From contig NZ_JBNLIA010000002.1 of assembly GCF_050122995.1 (NCBI RefSeq), forward strand, positions 292,011 to 356,010: 64,000 nucleotides of DNA. The letters run 5' to 3'. Below are positions 54,435 through 63,545 of the stretch, in pieces. The DNA comes from Haloparvum alkalitolerans. Lineage in GTDB: Archaea; Halobacteriota; Halobacteria; Halobacteriales; Haloferacaceae. The first letter of the stretch is position 1, and each line of letters opens with the position of its first letter. Both the position numbers and the translations under genes were made by a program. The notes under the pieces were generated by a model. The model did no database searches. It was not told where the DNA came from and saw only the letters and a list, made by a program, of their open reading frames with translations.

Positions 54435-54956
54435 TCAGTCCTTCCGCTTGACCACGTCGCCGAGCGTCATCGTCGAGCTGTCGCCGGAGTCCCACTCCTC
54501 GTCGACGTCGCCGCCCTCGATGAGCGAGATGTCGAGGGTCGACTCCAGCTTCTTTCGCACGTCGTCCGGCGGGAGGATGTCCCCGCGCTCGAGCTTGCGG
54601 ATGATGCTCGCCTTGAGGTTGAGGTCGTTCGCGAGCTCCTCCTGGCTCTGACCGCGGCTCTCGCGCGCCTTGCGGATGCGGTCGTCGTAGTCGGCGGCGA
54701 CCTCGTCCATCTCGTCGAACATGTCGCGGCGCCGGCTCGACGATCCGGAGGAGCCGGACGACCCCGACGATCCGCCGCTCGACGATTTGCCGGAGCTCGA
54801 GGAGGTGGAGTACTTGCTCGTGGATCCGGAGGTGGACTCCTGGCGGACCTCCGTGCCGAAGTCCGTACAGGAGTCACAAAGCTCCAGTTCGGCGCCTTCG
54901 ACCTTCGTCGTCGTCAGCGAGGCCTGTTCGGCGCCACACATCTCACACTGGGGCAT
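54435..54956 (-). CDS. Archaeal multiprotein bridging factor 1 (zinc ribbon plus HTH)
   Basis: The 173-residue protein has an N-terminal zinc ribbon (CEMC at 4-7 and CDSC about 27-30), a Ser/Gly-rich linker of about 40 residues, and a C-terminal Cro/C1-type helix-turn-helix (IRKARESRGQSQEELANDLNLKASIIRKLERGDILPPDDVRKKLESTL). This matches archaeal MBF1 (TIGR00270), which binds the ribosome or transcription machinery. A clear TATA element (CTTTATA, 54981-54987) lies 28 nt before the ATG at 54956. It is divergent from aroA. Confidence 0.93.
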   Translation of the reverse strand: MPQCEMCGAEQASLTTTKVEGAELELCDSCTDFGTEVRQESTSGSTSKYSTSSSSGKSSSGGSSGSSGSSGSSSRRRDMFDEMDEVAADYDDRIRKARESRGQSQEELANDLNLKASIIRKLERGDILPPDDVRKKLESTLDISLIEGGDVDEEWDSGDSSTMTLGDVVKRKD

Positions 54957-54980
54957 GAACGAAGCTAGCGGAGCCGAGCG

Positions 54981-54987
54981 TATAAAG
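54981..54987 (-). promoter_or_regulatory. TATA box of the MBF1 gene
   Basis: CTTTATA on the minus strand, 28 nt before the ATG; among the best TATA matches in the window. Confidence 0.65.
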
Positions 54988-55074
54988 GGTCCGCCGTCGC
55001 GGCGCCTCCCCGCCGCGGTCGGCGAGACGCCCCGGGTTCGGTACGCTGATACTTCCGGCGACACACCGGGAGAT

Positions 55075-56430
55075 ATGGACGTTCACGTGACCCCCTCGGA
55101 CGTGCGCGGGACCGTGCGGGCCCCGCCGTCGAAGAGCTACACCCACCGCGCGATCCTCGCGGCGGGCTACAGCGACGGCGCGCTGGTGCGCTCGCCGCTC
55201 GTCAGCGCCGACACGAAGGCGACCGCCCGCGCAGTCGAGCGGTTCGGTGGCGACGTGACGCGGGACCGCGAGCGCGACACCTTCGACGTGGCGGGGTTCG
55301 GCGGCCGCCCCGCCGTCCCCGGCGACGTGATCGACTGCGCCAACTCCGGGACGACGATGCGGCTGGTGACCGGCGCGGCGTCGCTCGCGGACGGCGGCAC
55401 GGTGTTGACCGGGGACGACTCGCTCCGCTCGCGGCCGCAGGGCCCGCTCCTGTCGGCGCTGTCGGAGTTGGACGCGCGGGCCGAGTCGACGCGCGGAAAC
55501 GGACAGGCGCCGCTGGTCGTGTTCGGCCCCGTCGAGGGCGGCGAGGTCGCGATCCCCGGCGACATCTCCTCGCAGTACATCACCAGCCTGCTCATGGCCG
55601 GCGCGGTCACCGAGACGGGTCTCGACGTGGAGCTGACGACGGAGCTGAAGTCGGCGCCGTACGTCGACATCACGCTGGAGGTGCTGGAGGCGTTCGGCGT
55701 CACCGCGGAGCCGGTCGGTAGCGACACCGCTGAGGGGGCCGAGGGATTCCGCGTCGCGGGCGGTCAGCGCTACGAACCCACAGACGGCGAGTACACGGTC
55801 CCGGGCGACTTCTCCTCCATCTCCTACCTCGTCGCGGCCGGCGCGGTCGCGGCCGCGGACGACGGCGAGGTCGTCGTGCGCGGCGCGTTCCCGAGCGCGC
55901 AGGGCGACTCCGCGATCATCGACGTGCTCGACCGCATGGGCGCCGACATCGAGTGGAGAAAAGGCGACGGCGCGGTCGTCGTGCGGCGCTCGGACCTCTC
56001 CGGCGTCGAGGTCGACGTGGGCGACACTCCCGACCTCCTGCCCACCATCGCGGTGCTGGGTGCCGTCGCCGAGGGCGACACCCGGATCGTCAACTGCGAG
56101 CACGTCCGGCTGAAGGAGACCGACCGCGTGGCCGCGATGGCGGCGGAACTGGAGCGGATGGGCGCGTCGGTCACCGAGGAGCGAGACACGCTGACGGTCC
56201 ACGGCTCCGAGAGCGACCTGACGGGGGCGACCGTGGACGGCCGCGGGGACCACCGGATCGTGATGGCGCTCACCGTCGCCGGGCTGGCCGCGGACGGCGA
56301 GACCACCGTGGCCGGCGGCGAGCACGTCGCCGTCTCGTTCCCGACCTTCTTCGAGACGATGTACGACCTCGGCGCGCGCATCGACCGCGAGGCGGACGGC
56401 ACGGACGCGGACGGCGAAGCCGACGGCTAA
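55075..56430 (+). CDS. aroA: 3-phosphoshikimate 1-carboxyvinyltransferase (EPSP synthase)
   Basis: Sixth shikimate step, transferring enolpyruvate to shikimate 3-phosphate. The 451-residue protein has APPSKSYTHRAILAAGYSDG (substrate-binding Lys and Arg), DCANSGTTMRLVTGAAS, GDISSQYITSLLMAGAV and HVRLKETDRVAAMAAEL, with DHRIVMALTVAGLAADGETTV near the end. The start at 55075 begins MDVHVTPSDVRGTVRAPPSKS. It acts directly before AroC (40.8 kb). The other shikimate genes are not in the window. Confidence 0.95.
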   Translation: MDVHVTPSDVRGTVRAPPSKSYTHRAILAAGYSDGALVRSPLVSADTKATARAVERFGGDVTRDRERDTFDVAGFGGRPAVPGDVIDCANSGTTMRLVTGAASLADGGTVLTGDDSLRSRPQGPLLSALSELDARAESTRGNGQAPLVVFGPVEGGEVAIPGDISSQYITSLLMAGAVTETGLDVELTTELKSAPYVDITLEVLEAFGVTAEPVGSDTAEGAEGFRVAGGQRYEPTDGEYTVPGDFSSISYLVAAGAVAAADDGEVVVRGAFPSAQGDSAIIDVLDRMGADIEWRKGDGAVVVRRSDLSGVEVDVGDTPDLLPTIAVLGAVAEGDTRIVNCEHVRLKETDRVAAMAAELERMGASVTEERDTLTVHGSESDLTGATVDGRGDHRIVMALTVAGLAADGETTVAGGEHVAVSFPTFFETMYDLGARIDREADGTDADGEADG

Positions 56431-56489
56431 CCGCGGACTCGCCGCCGTGCCGCCAGAAAAGCTTTCACGGCGAGCGGAGAAGGCCCGGC

Positions 56490-56765
56490 ATGGTTACACC
56501 CGTCGAGATCGGACTGCTCGCGGCCGCGCTGATCGGCCTGTTCGTGGCGTTCAAGCTGCTGAAAGCCGTGAAGGGGCTGGCCGTCAACGCCATCGTCGGC
56601 GTGGTCATCCTCTTCGTCGCCAACCTCGCCGGGCTCGGCGTACAGATCTCGTGGCTGTCCGTGCTGGTCTGTGCGATCGCCGGCGTTCCGGGCGCGGTGC
56701 TAGTCATCATCCTCTCGTACCTCGACGTCGCCTTCGTGGCCGGGATGCTGACGCCCGTGCTGTAG
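56490..56765 (+). CDS. BofA-like small membrane protein
   Basis: The 91-residue hydrophobic protein has three predicted transmembrane helices (EIGLLAAALIGLFVAFKLL, GLAVNAIVGVVILFVANLAGLGV, WLSVLVCAIAGVPGAVLVIILSYLDV). The order and the GVPGA motif match the pro-sigmaK processing inhibitor BofA family, which is widespread in haloarchaea where no sigmaK exists, so the function there is unknown. It lies 60 bp after aroA on the same strand, with a TATA-like AAAAGCTTT about 30 nt before the ATG. Confidence 0.82.
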   Translation: MVTPVEIGLLAAALIGLFVAFKLLKAVKGLAVNAIVGVVILFVANLAGLGVQISWLSVLVCAIAGVPGAVLVIILSYLDVAFVAGMLTPVL

Positions 56766-56821
56766 CCGTTTCCGGCCACGGTTCGGCGAAAACGCCGACG
56801 CGAAACGGCGGAGCCGGACCG

Positions 56822-57061
56822 CTACTCGCCGAGGTCCACGTCGACGCGGACGTACTCCTCGGTCACTTCCTCGACCTGCTCGGGGGCGATCGCGTGACCG
56901 TCCACGTCCGGAGGCGAGAGCGCCGCCTCCATGCGTGAGGCGACGCCCGTCTCCGGCGAGAGGCGGGCGTAGCCGTCCTCGATCGACGAGATGCGTCCCA
57001 CGTCCTCCCCGTGGACGTCCACGACGTGCTTGCCGACAGCGTCCTGTCTGAACTCGCGCAT
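56822..57061 (-). CDS. Small PRC-barrel-type protein
   Basis: The 79-residue acidic protein opens with REFRQDAVGKHVVDVHGEDVGRISSIEDGYARLSP, the strand pattern of a PRC-barrel domain (G-x-x-V-x-x-x-x-G-x-x-x-G-x-I). A helix-strand tail follows, ending VDVDLGE. Such stand-alone PRC-barrels in archaea are thought to bind proteins or RNA; the role is unknown. It is convergent with the BofA-like gene and divergent from pyruvate kinase. Confidence 0.78.
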   Translation of the reverse strand: MREFRQDAVGKHVVDVHGEDVGRISSIEDGYARLSPETGVASRMEAALSPPDVDGHAIAPEQVEEVTEEYVRVDVDLGE

Positions 57062-57218
57062 GCGTCACTCGTGTGGACGCCATCCCGTAAAGCGCTGTGG
57101 CCGCACCGGTCCGAGCCGAGGCCCCGCGTCGACCCGGAACCGGGCGACCCTCACGAACGTTAACTCGGGAGCGACTCCATCGTGGGGCTTTTTGCGGCCG
57201 TCCGACGAATCGAGGGGT

Positions 57219-58976
57219 ATGCGAAACGCCAAGATCGTCTGTACGCTGGGTCCGGCGTCGGACGACCGGGCCACGATCCGCGCGCTCGCGGACGCCGGCA
57301 TGTCGGTCGCCCGCCTCAACGCCAGCCACGGCACTACCGAACACCGTGAGGAGGTGATCGACCGCGTACGGGCGGTCGACGGCGCGACCGTCGACCCGCT
57401 CGCGGTCATGGTCGACCTGCAGGGGCCGGAGGTCCGCACCGCGGAGATCGACGAGCCGATCCGACTGGAGGCCGACTCCGAGGTGCGGTTCCACGAGGGC
57501 GCCACCGCGACGCCGACCGCGGTCGGGCTCACTCACTCCATCGCGGCCGCCGAGCCGGGCGACACGGTGCTGCTCGACGACGGCCGCATCGAGGCGACCG
57601 TGGAGCGCGTCGAGGGCGCGGACGTGATCGCCCGCATCGACTCCGGTGGAAAACTCGGCTCCCGAAAGGGCGTCAACCTGCCGGGCGTCGCCATCGACGT
57701 GGACCTGATCACCCCCTCCGACGAGGCCGAACTGGACCTGGCCGCCCGCGCGGAGGCGGACTTCGTGGCCGCCTCGTTCGTGCGCGACGCCGAAGACGTC
57801 TACCGGATCGCCGACGGGCTGGAGGAACGCGGCGCCGAGGACATCCCCGTCATCGCGAAGATCGAACGCGCGGGCGCGGTCGACAACCTGGAGGGGATCG
57901 TCGACGCCGCCGACGGCGTGATGGTCGCACGCGGCGACCTCGGCGTGGAGTGTCCACTGGAGGACGTTCCCGTCATTCAAAAGCGGATCATCCGAACCTG
58001 CGTCAACGCGGGCGTCCCGGTGATCACCGCGACCGAGATGCTCGACTCGATGGTCCACTCCCGCCGGCCGACGCGCGCGGAGGCGTCCGACGTGGCCAAC
58101 GCCGTCCTCGACGGCACCGACGCCGTGATGCTGTCCGGCGAGACGGCGATCGGCGACGACCCCGTCAACGTCGTGGAGACGATGGACCGGATCGTCCGCG
58201 AGATCGAGGGCAGCGACGAGTACGCCGAGACGCGGGAACAGCGCGTCCCGACCGCCGACGAGGGCTCGCGGACGGAGGCGCTCGCGCGGTCGGCGCGCTA
58301 CCTCGCGCGGGACATCGGCGCGGACGCGGTCGTCGCCGTCTCCGAGTCCGGCTTCACCGCCCGCAAGACGGCGATGTTCCGCCCGGCGGTGCCGGTCGTC
58401 GCCACGACGCCGAACGACCGCGTTCGCCGTCAGCTCGCGCTCTCGTGGGGAGTCCGACCGAAGTACACCGACTACGCCGAGGACATGGAACGCGTCCTCG
58501 ACAACGCCGTCGACGCGGCGCTGGAGGCCGGCGCCGCCGAGTCCGGGGACACGCTCGTCGTGCTCTCCGGCATGATGACGGAACTGGAGGGGACCAACAC
58601 GACGAACACGCTGAAGGTCCACGTCGCCGCCGAGACGCTCGCCTCCGGGAAGGCCGTGGTCGCGGGCCACGTCGCGGCGCCGATCGCGCGCACCGACGAC
58701 GGCGACCTCGACGCAGTCCCGGACGGCTCGATCGTCGCGCTCGACGCCGCTTTCGAGGGCGAGTTCTCCGGCGACCTCTCCGGGCTGGCCGGCATCATCG
58801 ACGCCCGCGAAGGGATGACCGGCTATCCCGCGGTCGTCGCCCGCGAGCTCGGCATCCCGATGATCTCCGGCGCGGCGCTCCCGCCGACGGTCGCGGACGG
58901 CGACGTGGTCACCGTGGACGGCGAGCGCGGCGTCGTCTACGACGGCGACGTGACCGCCGAAGGGCGACACAGGTAG
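57219..58976 (+). CDS. pyk: Pyruvate kinase with C-terminal PEP-utiliser-type domain
   Basis: Makes pyruvate and ATP from phosphoenolpyruvate. The 585-residue protein has NAKIVCTLGPASDD at the N-terminus, MSVARLNASHG, MVDLQGPEVRT, the catalytic IPVIAKIERAGAVDNLEGIVDAADGVMVARGDLGVE and ITATEMLDSMVHSRRPTRAEASDVANAVLDGTDAVMLSGETA. After the usual C-terminal domain there is an extra domain of about 100 residues (VVAGHVAAPIARTDDGD...GIIDAREGMTGYPAVVARELGIPMISGA), like the mobile phosphohistidine domain of PEP-utilising enzymes. The ATG at 57219 is chosen by family alignment. Confidence 0.95.
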   Translation: MRNAKIVCTLGPASDDRATIRALADAGMSVARLNASHGTTEHREEVIDRVRAVDGATVDPLAVMVDLQGPEVRTAEIDEPIRLEADSEVRFHEGATATPTAVGLTHSIAAAEPGDTVLLDDGRIEATVERVEGADVIARIDSGGKLGSRKGVNLPGVAIDVDLITPSDEAELDLAARAEADFVAASFVRDAEDVYRIADGLEERGAEDIPVIAKIERAGAVDNLEGIVDAADGVMVARGDLGVECPLEDVPVIQKRIIRTCVNAGVPVITATEMLDSMVHSRRPTRAEASDVANAVLDGTDAVMLSGETAIGDDPVNVVETMDRIVREIEGSDEYAETREQRVPTADEGSRTEALARSARYLARDIGADAVVAVSESGFTARKTAMFRPAVPVVATTPNDRVRRQLALSWGVRPKYTDYAEDMERVLDNAVDAALEAGAAESGDTLVVLSGMMTELEGTNTTNTLKVHVAAETLASGKAVVAGHVAAPIARTDDGDLDAVPDGSIVALDAAFEGEFSGDLSGLAGIIDAREGMTGYPAVVARELGIPMISGAALPPTVADGDVVTVDGERGVVYDGDVTAEGRHR

Positions 58977-59040
58977 GCTGCAGCCGCCACGCAGGGAGGC
59001 GACCCCCGCGCGTTTTCGAACCACGGGGAGCCCGCCAACC

Positions 59041-59047
59041 ATTTATC
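59041..59047 (+). promoter_or_regulatory. TATA-like box of a small membrane protein gene
   Basis: ATTTATC centred 26 nt before the ATG at 59070. Confidence 0.5.
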
Positions 59048-59069
59048 GGACGGTCGACTACGTCCGTTC

Positions 59070-59300
59070 ATGAGTCGCAGCGACGACCCCGTCGGCGACG
59101 CGGCCGACGCGGACGCGGCCGACGACGAGGGCGGCGACTGGCGCTTCTCGATCGACGAGGTGGGGCCGGACGGCGTCGTCGAGGAGACGAGTCCCGGCGA
59201 CGAGCCGATCGAACCGGAGTCCATCGTCCCGGAGCACGCCGTGTTCGTCGCGCTCGGGGTCCTGCTCGCGGTCGGCGTCGTGGTCGTCGGCGTGCTGTAG
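59070..59300 (+). CDS. Small acidic tail-anchored membrane protein (DUF7312-like)
   Basis: The 76-residue protein has a strongly acidic N-terminal half, the segment WRFSIDEVGPDGVVEE, then PIEPESIVPEHAVFVALGVLLAVGVVVVGVL, a single C-terminal transmembrane helix ending at the last residue. I associate this layout with the haloarchaeal DUF7312 group, from memory. The TATA-like element 26 nt before the ATG supports expression. It is convergent with truD (64 bp between the stops). Confidence 0.72.
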   Translation: MSRSDDPVGDAADADAADDEGGDWRFSIDEVGPDGVVEETSPGDEPIEPESIVPEHAVFVALGVLLAVGVVVVGVL

Positions 59301-59364
59301 CGCGGTCGAACGGGCGCGTTTTCTGTAACCCGGTCGTCCCAGACCGATTTCTGTAACGCGGTCG

Positions 59365-60753
59365 CTACAGGTCGAGCGGCCCGCTCTTGAGAAACTCCCG
59401 CAGCAGCACCGTCGCGTAGCAGCCGCTCGGGAGCGCGAACGAGAAGGTGAGGTCGTCGTCGACGGAGAGGTCCGTCTTCACGAGGATCGCTCGCCGCGTC
59501 CCGGTCGAGCCGAACTCGCCCGGGAGGTCGAAGTCGGCCGGCTCGACTCCCGCCTCAGCGAGCACCTCGCGCTCGATCTCGCCGGGTTCGCCGTCCGCGA
59601 GTTCGGTCTCGGTGCCGACCAGCGGCGCGGTGACGAACGCGCGGTCGCGGCGGCAGTGTCGCTCCACGATGGAGACGCGCGATTCGGAGACGCGCTGGAG
59701 TCGGTCGGTGTCAGGCGCGTACAGCTCCGCGGGGGCGTCCGTATCGGAGAAGCACGCCACGTCGCCGGCGACCGGCGCGCCGAAGGGGAGCCCCCGCCGC
59801 AGCCGCTCGCTGAGGATGCGGTTGAAGAGGGCGGACTGCGCCGCGTTGACGAACAGCCGCTGGAGGTTCGAGGGGACCGCTTCGAGCGCCTCGCGCCACG
59901 CCGCGTCCGGCGCGTCCGCGGGCGCGTCCGCCTCCGCGAGCCGGTGGAGCATGCCGCGCTCGAACCGAAGCTTGCCCGGCATCGCCTCGAGGCAGGCGTC
60001 CCAGTCGGGGGCGTCGCTCGCGAACTGCTCGTCGACGAGCGCCCGCGCCTCGCGGGTGTCCGTCGGCTCGCTCTCGTGGGGGTTGCCCGCGTACAGCCTG
60101 ACCGCCTCGCGCCAGTCGCCGCGGACGACCGCGAGGCCCACCTCGTGGGTGACGGGGCGCCGACTGCCGAAGCGCTGCTGGCCGAAGTAGTTGGGGACGC
60201 CGACCGGGTCGTCGGGGTCGGGCGGCGTCCCCTCGTCAGCGTTCCCCGCTCCCGCCGCGAACGCGCGGAGGGCCGCGGCGATCTCCGCGGCGCGCTCGCG
60301 GGCGTCGGGGGCGGCGTCGCGGACTCGGATCTCGAAGGCGTTGCCAGCCAAATCGCCGAAGGTGAGCGCGCGTCCCGCGCGGCCGAGGACCTCGATGTCG
60401 GCGTCGCGGACCTCGGGGAGGTCCTCGGGGGCGGCGTCGCGGACGGAGATCAACTGGGTCGTGACCGCGCGCTTGTCCTTCGTGCCCGCCCACGAGACGC
60501 GCTCGCGGCTGATCCCCATCGCGTCCGAGAGGCGGCGGACGAAGTCGTTCGTGTCCCAGTCGCGGAGCGTGACCCGACAGACGAGGTGGGGGTACGCGCC
60601 CGTGGGCGCCTCGAGGGGCTCGACCGAGAACGCCTCCAGTTCGCGGACGCGGAAGTCCTCGGGGCTGGTGCGGAGACGCCCCCCGATGCCGTCCGCGTCG
60701 CTGACGTAGTGGTCGATGCCGACCGCGCGCTCGACCGGGTGGGCCTCGCGCAT
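59365..60753 (-). CDS. truD: tRNA pseudouridine(13) synthase TruD
   Basis: Isomerises U13 of tRNAs. The 462-residue protein has RTSPEDFRVRELEAF at the N-terminus, the catalytic-Asp motif GTKDKRAVTTQLISV, and NYFGQQRFGSRRPVTHEVGLAVVRGDW, then a TRUD insertion domain and a C-terminal LPSGCYATVLLREFLK. Its ATG shares bases with the TGA of pth2 (ATGA overlap at 60753), so the two translation-related genes are coupled. Confidence 0.95.
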   Translation of the reverse strand: MREAHPVERAVGIDHYVSDADGIGGRLRTSPEDFRVRELEAFSVEPLEAPTGAYPHLVCRVTLRDWDTNDFVRRLSDAMGISRERVSWAGTKDKRAVTTQLISVRDAAPEDLPEVRDADIEVLGRAGRALTFGDLAGNAFEIRVRDAAPDARERAAEIAAALRAFAAGAGNADEGTPPDPDDPVGVPNYFGQQRFGSRRPVTHEVGLAVVRGDWREAVRLYAGNPHESEPTDTREARALVDEQFASDAPDWDACLEAMPGKLRFERGMLHRLAEADAPADAPDAAWREALEAVPSNLQRLFVNAAQSALFNRILSERLRRGLPFGAPVAGDVACFSDTDAPAELYAPDTDRLQRVSESRVSIVERHCRRDRAFVTAPLVGTETELADGEPGEIEREVLAEAGVEPADFDLPGEFGSTGTRRAILVKTDLSVDDDLTFSFALPSGCYATVLLREFLKSGPLDL

Positions 60754-61091
60754 CAGTACAGCGGGAGGTCCCCGGTGACGCGGTCGATCAGGTCGTCACT
60801 GGCCGGCCCGACCGCGAGCGCGGAGACGGTGCCCGGCTCCAGCTCGGTGTGGCCGGCGTCGCGGACGATCGCGTAGGGGATCCCCTCCTTGTCCGCCCTG
60901 TCCGCGAGCTCGAACAGCTGCGACTCGGAGTCGCCGCGCAGGACGACCTTCTTCTGTCCCTCGCCCTGCCACTTCTTGCGCGTCCGGCGGCCGGCGTCCT
61001 GGAACGCCGACAGCGAGGCGTGGGCGACCTGCGCGGCGAGTTTGCCCTCGCCCATTCCCAGGTCCGCGCGAGCGACGATGGCCTGCTTCAT
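60753..61091 (-). CDS. pth2: Peptidyl-tRNA hydrolase, archaeal type (Pth2)
   Basis: Releases peptides from stalled peptidyl-tRNAs. The compact 112-residue Pth2 begins MKQAIVARADLGMGEGKLAAQVAHASLSAF, with KKVVLRGDSESQLFELADRADKEGIPYAIVRDAGHTELEPGTVSALAVGP, the complete family core. The long frame continuing upstream is a GC-driven artefact. It overlaps truD by one codon-sharing junction. Confidence 0.95.
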   Translation of the reverse strand: MKQAIVARADLGMGEGKLAAQVAHASLSAFQDAGRRTRKKWQGEGQKKVVLRGDSESQLFELADRADKEGIPYAIVRDAGHTELEPGTVSALAVGPASDDLIDRVTGDLPLY

Positions 61092-61229
61092 ACTCGCTCT
61101 CTGCGTGGCCGCGGCTTTAGGTGTGGCTACTCGGGGCGCGTGGCCGCGCCAGCGGGCGGGGACGGGCGCCGCCGAACCCCGGCCCAGCCGGACGAAAAAC
61201 CCTTGCCGGCGCGCCGAGAGGCGTCGCCC

Positions 61230-62009
61230 GTGCCCTCCACGTTCGCCCGCTTGCGCGCCGCCCTCGGCCGCGCCGCGACCGCCCCGCACCGCTTCTTCGA
61301 CCGCCGCTCGCCGTCGCTCGGGACCGCGGTCGTCGTCGTCCTCGCGGTCGCGGTCTGCGTGAGCCTCGGAATCGTCGCCCTCGGCGCCGTCTTCGACGCG
61401 ACGATCGACGCGACCGTCACCGTCGAGAACCCCGACCGCCCGCCGGAGTGGGTCTGCGAGCAGCACGGCACCGACGGTGGCGGCGATGGAACCGACGGCG
61501 GAACCGCGACCGACGGCCCCTTCGCGTCGAGCTGCGAGGAGCCCGAGTACGTCGACGTCGACGCCGGCGCCGAGCTCCGCGACGCGGTCGGCGGGTACGT
61601 CCACTACGGCTTCCTCGGCGTCCTGCTCTGGTGGGTGTTCTCGGCCGGCGTGTTCCACGCCGCCGCGCGGTTCGCGGGCGGGAGCGCCCGGTTCGGCGCC
61701 TCGCTGACCGCGGCCGCGTGGGCGCTCGTGCCGGAGTTGCTCCGCATGGGCGCCGCGCTCGCCCTCCTGTACGGCGCGTTGCGCTCGGCGACCGTCTCCG
61801 CTGCCGGCATGGAGGCGCTCGCGGACGACGTGCTCGCCGCCCTCGCTACGGTCGAGCCCTGGCTCGTCGTCGCCTCGCTCCTGACCGTCGCGCTGGAGTG
61901 GTGGATCCTCGCGGCCGCCGGCGAGTCGTTCCACGACCTCTCCCGGTCGAGCGCCGCCGTCGCGGCCGCGATGCCGGCCGGGTTCTCCCTGATCGCGGCG
62001 CTGATCTAA
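61230..62009 (+). CDS. Yip1-type polytopic membrane protein
   Basis: The 259-residue protein has a first hydrophobic segment (SLGTAVVVVLAVAVCVSLGIVALGAVF), an extracytoplasmic loop with two cysteines (WVCEQHG and SSCEEPEY) that may form a disulfide, then about four more helices (FLGVLLWWVFSAGVFHAAARF, ALVPELLRMGAALALLYGAL, WLVVASLLTVALEWWILAA, AAVAAAMPAGFSLIAALI). This matches haloarchaeal Yip1 proteins of unknown role. The GTG at 61230 (VPSTFARLRAALG) is preferred; no ATG lies near, and an AAAAACCC stretch about 35 nt before it may be the promoter. Confidence 0.78.
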   Translation: MPSTFARLRAALGRAATAPHRFFDRRSPSLGTAVVVVLAVAVCVSLGIVALGAVFDATIDATVTVENPDRPPEWVCEQHGTDGGGDGTDGGTATDGPFASSCEEPEYVDVDAGAELRDAVGGYVHYGFLGVLLWWVFSAGVFHAAARFAGGSARFGASLTAAAWALVPELLRMGAALALLYGALRSATVSAAGMEALADDVLAALATVEPWLVVASLLTVALEWWILAAAGESFHDLSRSSAAVAAAMPAGFSLIAALI

Positions 62010-62090
62010 ACCGGCGCGAGAAGAGCCGCTTTCGCCGGGTCGTTCCGGCCGGATACCGACCCGCGGTCCGGGCAGCGGCGTCCGGAGGGG

Positions 62091-63545
62091 TCAGTCGGCG
62101 GCGGCCGTCCGCTCGTCCACCGGCGCGTCCGCGAGGCGGTCGAGCGCGTCGACCATCGCGGCGACGCTGGCGCGGGTGATGTCCGCGTCGGAGGCCTCGA
62201 CGGAGACCGAGCGGTCGCCGTGGGAGAGGTCGACCGCGACCGTCACGACCGCGTCCGTCCCGCCGGTGATGGCGTCGACGTGGTAGGCGTCGAGGTCGAA
62301 CGCGGCCAGGTCGCCGTCATCCGGAAGCGCGGTCCTGACCGCCTCGACCGCGGCGTCGACCGGGCCGGCGCCCGTGCCGGAGGCGACGCGCTCGTCGTCG
62401 CCGACGCGCAGGCGGACGGAGGCGGTCGGGAGGCCGGAGCCGGAGGTGGCCGAGAGGTCCACCAGTTCGACGTGGCGGTCGCGGTCGCGGCCCTGCACGT
62501 CCTCGGCGATGGCCAGCAGGTCCGCGTCGGTGACGCGCTTGCCGCGGTCGCCGAGGTCCTTCACGCGCTCGACGACGGCGTCGAGTTCGTCGTCCGTCGC
62601 CTCGACGCCGTGCTCCGAGAGCGCGGCGCTGACGCCCGCGCGTCCGGCGTGCTTGCCGAGGACGAGCCGTCGCTCGCGCCCCACCGTCTCGGGCGGGTAC
62701 GGCTCGTACATCGCCCCGTCCTTGAGCGTGCCGTCGGTGTGGATGCCCGACTCGTGAGCGAAGGCGTTGGCGCCGCAGACCGCCTTGTTCGGCGGGAGCG
62801 CGACGCCGGTGGCGTCCGCCACCGCCCGGCAGAGGTCGTAGAGCCCGGTCAGGTCCACCGTCTCCACGTCGTAGACGCGGTCGAGCGCGACCGCGACCTC
62901 CTCCAACGCGACGTTGCCGGCGCGCTCGCCGACGCCGTTGACGGTGGCGTGGACGGTGTCCGCGCCCGCTCGGAGGCCGGCGTGGACGTTCGTCATGCCG
63001 AAGCCGAGGTCGTCGTGCGTGTGGAGGCTCGTCGGGCCCAGTTCCGCCAGCCGCGAGACGACCTCGCGGGTGCGCTCCGGGCCGGCCGCGCCCACGGTGT
63101 CGCAGTAGCAGACGCGGTCGGCGCCGGCGTCGAGCCCCGCGCCCATCAGGCGTTCGAGGTAGTCCAGGTCGGCGCGGGAGCCGTCCTCGCCGAGCACCTC
63201 GACCCAGAGGCCGTGGTCCTTCGCGTACGCCACGAGGTCGGCGGTGCGCTCGACGACCGCGTCGCGGTCGCTGCCCACCTTCGTCTCGACGTGTCTGTCG
63301 GAGGCGGGGACGACGAGGTTGATGCCGTCGACGCCGCAGTCGAGCGCGCTGTCCACGTCGGCGCGGACGCCGCGGGCGAAGCTCGTCACGGTGGCGTCGA
63401 GGCCCGCGTTCGCCACGCGGCGGATCCCCTCGCGCTCGCCCTCGGAGGTGCACGCGGAGCCGGCCTCCACGAGCGGGACGCCCGCGGCGTCGAGGTCGCG
63501 GGCGAGGTCGAGTTTCTCCGACGGCGTCAGCGAGACGCCCGGCAT
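62091..63545 (-). CDS. 2-isopropylmalate/(R)-citramalate synthase family protein, true start upstream and unusual
   Basis: This is an acyl-CoA lyase of the DRE-TIM family used in leucine or isoleucine synthesis. Visible motifs: VEAGSACTSEGE, CYCDTVGAAGPE, LHTHDDLGFGMTNVHAGL (metal His pair), NGVGERAGNVALEEV and GANAFAHESGIHTDG. A C-terminal LeuA dimer domain runs from about residue 370. The first canonical start, at 63545, would remove the essential LLDTTLRDGEQ motif. That motif is encoded in frame just upstream (63546-63578), and the frame stays open to 63743 without any ATG, GTG or TTG. Either a non-canonical start (for example CTG at 63692) is used or a frameshift lies upstream, where an out-of-frame ATG at 63747 has a TATA-like element. 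Confidence 0.85.
   Translation of the reverse strand: MPGVSLTPSEKLDLARDLDAAGVPLVEAGSACTSEGEREGIRRVANAGLDATVTSFARGVRADVDSALDCGVDGINLVVPASDRHVETKVGSDRDAVVERTADLVAYAKDHGLWVEVLGEDGSRADLDYLERLMGAGLDAGADRVCYCDTVGAAGPERTREVVSRLAELGPTSLHTHDDLGFGMTNVHAGLRAGADTVHATVNGVGERAGNVALEEVAVALDRVYDVETVDLTGLYDLCRAVADATGVALPPNKAVCGANAFAHESGIHTDGTLKDGAMYEPYPPETVGRERRLVLGKHAGRAGVSAALSEHGVEATDDELDAVVERVKDLGDRGKRVTDADLLAIAEDVQGRDRDRHVELVDLSATSGSGLPTASVRLRVGDDERVASGTGAGPVDAAVEAVRTALPDDGDLAAFDLDAYHVDAITGGTDAVVTVAVDLSHGDRSVSVEASDADITRASVAAMVDALDRLADAPVDERTAAAD

Noticed and set aside
60849..61229. Upstream extension of the Yip1-like protein frame to 60849
   Set aside because: It would run antisense through pth2; the GTG at 61230 directly precedes the first predicted structural segment.
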